Source of the DNA: Chloroflexi bacterium UBA5177
Lineage (GTDB): Bacteria > Chloroflexota > UBA5177
Direction of reading: 5' to 3'
DNA length: 7,695 nt
Assembly: GCA_002413265.1 (NCBI GenBank)
Contig: DHWR01000248.1
Span: forward strand, 49,713-57,407
Positions 5,596 through 7,695 of this stretch are shown here, in pieces (the stretch's first letter is position 1; each line of letters starts with the position of its first letter). A model generated the notes under the pieces. The model did no database searches. It was not told the DNA's origin and worked only from the letters and a program-made list of their open reading frames with translations. Position numbers and translations under genes: made by a program.

Positions 5596-6327
5596 TTACG
5601 TGCCGGTCATTCCGGTGGGGTCTACGAATCGCCCCCGGAGACGAGTCGGAAGCTGCTGCGCGATCGACCTCATCACCAGCTCGGAATCGCCGCATTCTGC
5701 CGGCAACAGCGACCCGAATGAGACGTGAAGAGTATCGTAGTCCTCAAAAATGCCCGTGGGGAGTATTGGGCACGCTTTGTGGCTGGCCAACCTGCACATT
5801 GCACCGAATCTAGGATCAGGTTCGGATAGCCCGACGGCGGTGCCACGTGTGCCTTCCGGAAACACGCCGAGTACATGCCCCTTGTCGATCTCGTCGAACC
5901 ACGACAGTAGAAGGCCGACCCTTCGTCGAAGGTCACTCAAAGGCAAGGCGGTCATGCCGTAGGTGCGAGCTACAGAGCTCATGATCCAACCACTTCCCGG
6001 AAGCTGCGGGCCGCGATCTCGAAACTGCATCAAGCGAATGCCACCTGTGACCAGCCAGAAGATCGAAGGGTCCTCATTTCGACGTTCGGCGACGACTGCC
6101 GTTATGACCGCACCGGGCCAGGCGATCCAAAGCCCTCTGCGTTGATAGTGGTTGGCCGCGATCAAGCACGGTCCAGACGCGGGAATGTTGTCAGCGCCGG
6201 ATACGATAGGCTTCGGCTCGATAAGCCCACGCATCCGTTTCGAGTCTTCCACCAGAGAACGCTTCGAATTCGGCAAGCCCGCTGCCAGTGTCGTGAAGAG
6301 TCCCCATGGGAACGGATACCGGGACAT
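5596..6327 (-). CDS. PlsC-like lysophospholipid/glycerol acyltransferase with degenerate HX4D motif
   Basis: A 243-residue protein of the LPLAT superfamily, which transfers acyl groups to glycerophosphate, lipid or glycolipid acceptors at the membrane. CLIAANHYQRRGLW (about residues 54-67) is the motif I region, with H60 but glycine (G65) where the catalytic Asp of HX4D normally stands. VFPEGTRG (155-162) is the well-kept motif III that binds the acceptor phosphate or hydroxyl. CPILPTGIF further on matches motif IV (hydrophobic-P-x-G). The frame is open back to 6468 within the glycosyltransferase gene, but the ATG at 6327 overlaps that gene's TGA by one base (TGATG) and gives a normal N-terminus, so I start there. 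The overlap implies translational coupling. The acceptor may be the glycosyltransferase product. The missing Asp means either an altered mechanism or a non-catalytic homologue. Confidence 0.88.
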   Translation of the reverse strand: MSRYPFPWGLFTTLAAGLPNSKRSLVEDSKRMRGLIEPKPIVSGADNIPASGPCLIAANHYQRRGLWIAWPGAVITAVVAERRNEDPSIFWLVTGGIRLMQFRDRGPQLPGSGWIMSSVARTYGMTALPLSDLRRRVGLLLSWFDEIDKGHVLGVFPEGTRGTAVGLSEPDPRFGAMCRLASHKACPILPTGIFEDYDTLHVSFGSLLPAECGDSELVMRSIAQQLPTRLRGRFVDPTGMTGT

Positions 6328-7409
6328 CAGTACCGACGACCGCGCCAGACTGTCTGCCCCGAAAGCAAGGTGCGGCGAACGGAGTCGAACGCCAGCACCT
6401 GAAAAATCGTGGCTGATACAGGATGCAGCAGCGCGTACCGCAAGGGCACCCGAAACAGATGAAGCCACGGTGTGAGGCCTGCCGCCGGCGCCGCGATCAG
6501 GGCCAACGGAAGGAGCCCGCGAGGTGAGCGGAGGGCCGCAGGGAGAGCCGACGCTATGGCGACGCCGGATAGAGCTGTGACCGTGCCGGCTAAGGGAAAT
6601 GCAAGCACAAATCTGAAGACGTTCTTGGAGAATCCTTCCCAGAGCGAACGAAGATCTTCATACATCCGCACCCGCAAGACCGTCTCCCCACGGCAAAGGA
6701 CGACGGTCTCGCCACGATCACGCATGGTCCGGGCGATCGCCACATCCTCGATAAGGCTGTTGCGCACCGATCCGTGTCCTCCGACTTTCCAGTAGGCGGA
6801 TCGACGGAAAAGCATGTATTGACCGTTGGCGATCGCGCGTCCTCCCGGACGGTTTGGAGCCCAGGCCGCGGCAAAGTATCCAGCGTACGCGTAGGGCAGG
6901 AGAAGTCGTTCCCATACAGTCGAGCACACTTGTCGAGCGAGCAGCGAGGTTAGACCCGCATTCATGGATAGCCCGATGGACAGAGCTGCTTCCAAACACG
7001 CGGGCTCGTGAATCGTGTCCGCGTCCGTGAAGAGTAGCCAGTCCCCCTTTGCTTCGAGAGCTCCGAGGTGACATGCCCGGCACTTTCCAGTCCATCCCGC
7101 GGGCAACGGACCCACATCCACCAGCTTGCACCCGAAACTGGTCGCGATTTCTCTAGTGCGGTCGGTCGAAGAGTCGTCCGCCACGATCACCTCGAGAGGC
7201 TCGGGTGCCAAGTGGCGAAGCGATTCCAGTAGCGTCGGGAGACGCTTCGCCTCATTTCGAGCCGGAACAACGATCGAGACACGCTCGCTGAACCCAGGGA
7301 TTGGCGAGCCGGCCTGAGGAAGTCCGCGGTAATTGCGGAGCGCTAGAAGTGCCGTCATGGACTGGATGCCTACCAAGCTCCAGCCTGCTAAAGGTCGAAT
7401 GTTGCCCAA
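6327..7409 (-). CDS. Membrane GT2 glycosyltransferase, HpnB/CrtQ-like
   Basis: A 360-residue family 2 glycosyltransferase. A hydrophobic N-terminal segment (about residues 8-24) precedes the GT-A domain. SIVVPARNEA (45-54) and IVADDSSTDRT (75-85) are the nucleotide-binding strands. GWTGKCRACHLGA (105-117) is typical of the HpnB/CrtQ-type group. FTDADT (127-132) is the DxD metal site, and the ED at 221-222 in SLIEDVAIARTMRDRG is the likely catalytic base. A hydrophobic C-terminal region (about 262-350) would form several membrane helices. The enzyme would glycosylate a membrane lipid or isoprenoid on the cytoplasmic side. The start used is TTG at 7409, because an in-frame stop lies just upstream and the N-terminal helix is kept whole; ATG at 7358 is an alternative. 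The first 22 nt overlap the end of the molybdopterin oxidoreductase gene, and its stop overlaps the acyltransferase ATG. In the staphyloxanthin pathway CrtQ glycosylates and CrtO then acylates, a parallel to this gene pair. Confidence 0.9.
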   Translation of the reverse strand: MGNIRPLAGWSLVGIQSMTALLALRNYRGLPQAGSPIPGFSERVSIVVPARNEAKRLPTLLESLRHLAPEPLEVIVADDSSTDRTREIATSFGCKLVDVGPLPAGWTGKCRACHLGALEAKGDWLLFTDADTIHEPACLEAALSIGLSMNAGLTSLLARQVCSTVWERLLLPYAYAGYFAAAWAPNRPGGRAIANGQYMLFRRSAYWKVGGHGSVRNSLIEDVAIARTMRDRGETVVLCRGETVLRVRMYEDLRSLWEGFSKNVFRFVLAFPLAGTVTALSGVAIASALPAALRSPRGLLPLALIAAPAAGLTPWLHLFRVPLRYALLHPVSATIFQVLAFDSVRRTLLSGQTVWRGRRY

Positions 7410-7693
7410 CCACTAGAGCCGTCCGGATAACTTCCTTGCCGTCGCACCGTCTGCGCTCTTCCGCTGCCGTCCACGGTCCGAGCTTCAATGTGGGCGGGTC
7501 CGATTCCACGCAGGATTACCACCCATTGGACCCACGTCTGAGCGCTCAGAACCGGGCCAAGCCGAGCGCGAACCCAAGGGCCGGTGTTGACTCTGAGCTC
7601 GACGGCGCGCACTCCACGTCGGCCTGCAAAGCCAATTCCCGCCACCTCGATCCGATCGCCGGTCCGTCTCGCGATGTCGATGCGGGTGGTGGT
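7388..7693 (-). CDS. Sulfite-oxidase-family molybdopterin oxidoreductase, C-terminal fragment
   Basis: The frame is open to the right edge, so only the last 101 residues are present; the true start is outside the window. The visible part reads RIEVAGIGFAGRRGVRAVELRVNTG, then TWVQWVVILRG, then IEARTVDGSGRAQT and ends PDGSSGWATFDL. This matches the Ig-like Mo-co oxidoreductase dimerisation domain at the C-terminus of sulfite oxidase-type enzymes (the 'G...G..kVEvS.DgG..W', 'W..W' and 'vRA.D..G..Q' pattern, then 'PdGa.Gw'). The molybdopterin-binding domain would lie upstream, outside. Such enzymes carry out oxygen-atom transfer, often outside the cytoplasm; which substrate this one uses cannot be told. 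It overlaps the glycosyltransferase start by 22 nt and is the first visible gene of that operon. Confidence 0.82.
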   Translation of the reverse strand, partial: TTTRIDIARRTGDRIEVAGIGFAGRRGVRAVELRVNTGPWVRARLGPVLSAQTWVQWVVILRGIGPAHIEARTVDGSGRAQTVRRQGSYPDGSSGWATFDL

Positions 7694-7695
7694 CC

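Noticed and set aside
6328..6468. N-terminal extension of the acyltransferase to 6468
   Set aside because: It lies inside the glycosyltransferase coding region in another frame; the TGATG junction at 6325-6329 is a much better start.
1..7695. CRISPR array, insertion sequence, tRNA or attachment site
   Set aside because: I saw no regularly spaced repeats, transposase motifs, terminal inverted repeats or tRNA-like T-loop sequences, though weak examples cannot be excluded by eye.

Overview
The window reads as chromosomal DNA from a GC-rich bacterium. It carries a bacterial-type RNase P RNA gene, GTG and TTG starts and tightly packed genes. Three features point weakly to Chloroflexota (Dehalococcoidia-like) or an actinobacterial relative: a prokaryotic RING-finger membrane protein, a secreted protein with 'GWNMVGNP'-type modules, and a glycosyltransferase/acyltransferase pair. 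This placement is inference; nothing here fixes the taxon. I see no mobile element, CRISPR array, tRNA or rRNA.

Left part (1-2994). A TetR-family regulator lies on the minus strand, followed after 2 nt by a small zinc-ribbon protein that has its own strong ribosome binding site inside the regulator's 3' end. The regulator's promoter region holds an inverted repeat, GTATACC-N13-GGTATAC, that overlaps a -10-like TATACT placed so that transcription would begin at or next to its ATG. Divergent from it, on the plus strand, begins a three-gene run with 17 and 14 nt gaps: a GT-A-fold glycosyltransferase, a two-helix membrane protein with an acidic linker and a C-terminal prokaryotic RING finger, and a membrane-anchored TlpA/ResA-like thioredoxin with a WCIPC active site (to 3542).

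Middle (3543-4885). The stretch after the thioredoxin gene is filled by rnpB on the minus strand. Its conserved regions and a perfect 10-bp P1 helix are visible. A short GC hairpin separates the convergent thioredoxin and rnpB genes. Upstream of rnpB, divergent from it, is a secreted protein with a signal peptide, a duplicated aromatic/glycine-rich module and a cysteine-containing C-terminal beta-type domain.

Right part (4890-7695). A compact minus-strand operon runs, in transcription order: the 3' end of a sulfite-oxidase-type molybdopterin oxidoreductase (cut by the window edge), a membrane GT2 glycosyltransferase of the HpnB/CrtQ type (22-nt overlap), a PlsC-like acyltransferase (1-nt TGATG overlap), and a class I SAM-dependent methyltransferase (4-nt gap). 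The last three look like a module that glycosylates, acylates and methylates a lipid or isoprenoid at the membrane. The acyltransferase lacks the usual aspartate of the HX4D motif. The substrate cannot be read from the sequence.
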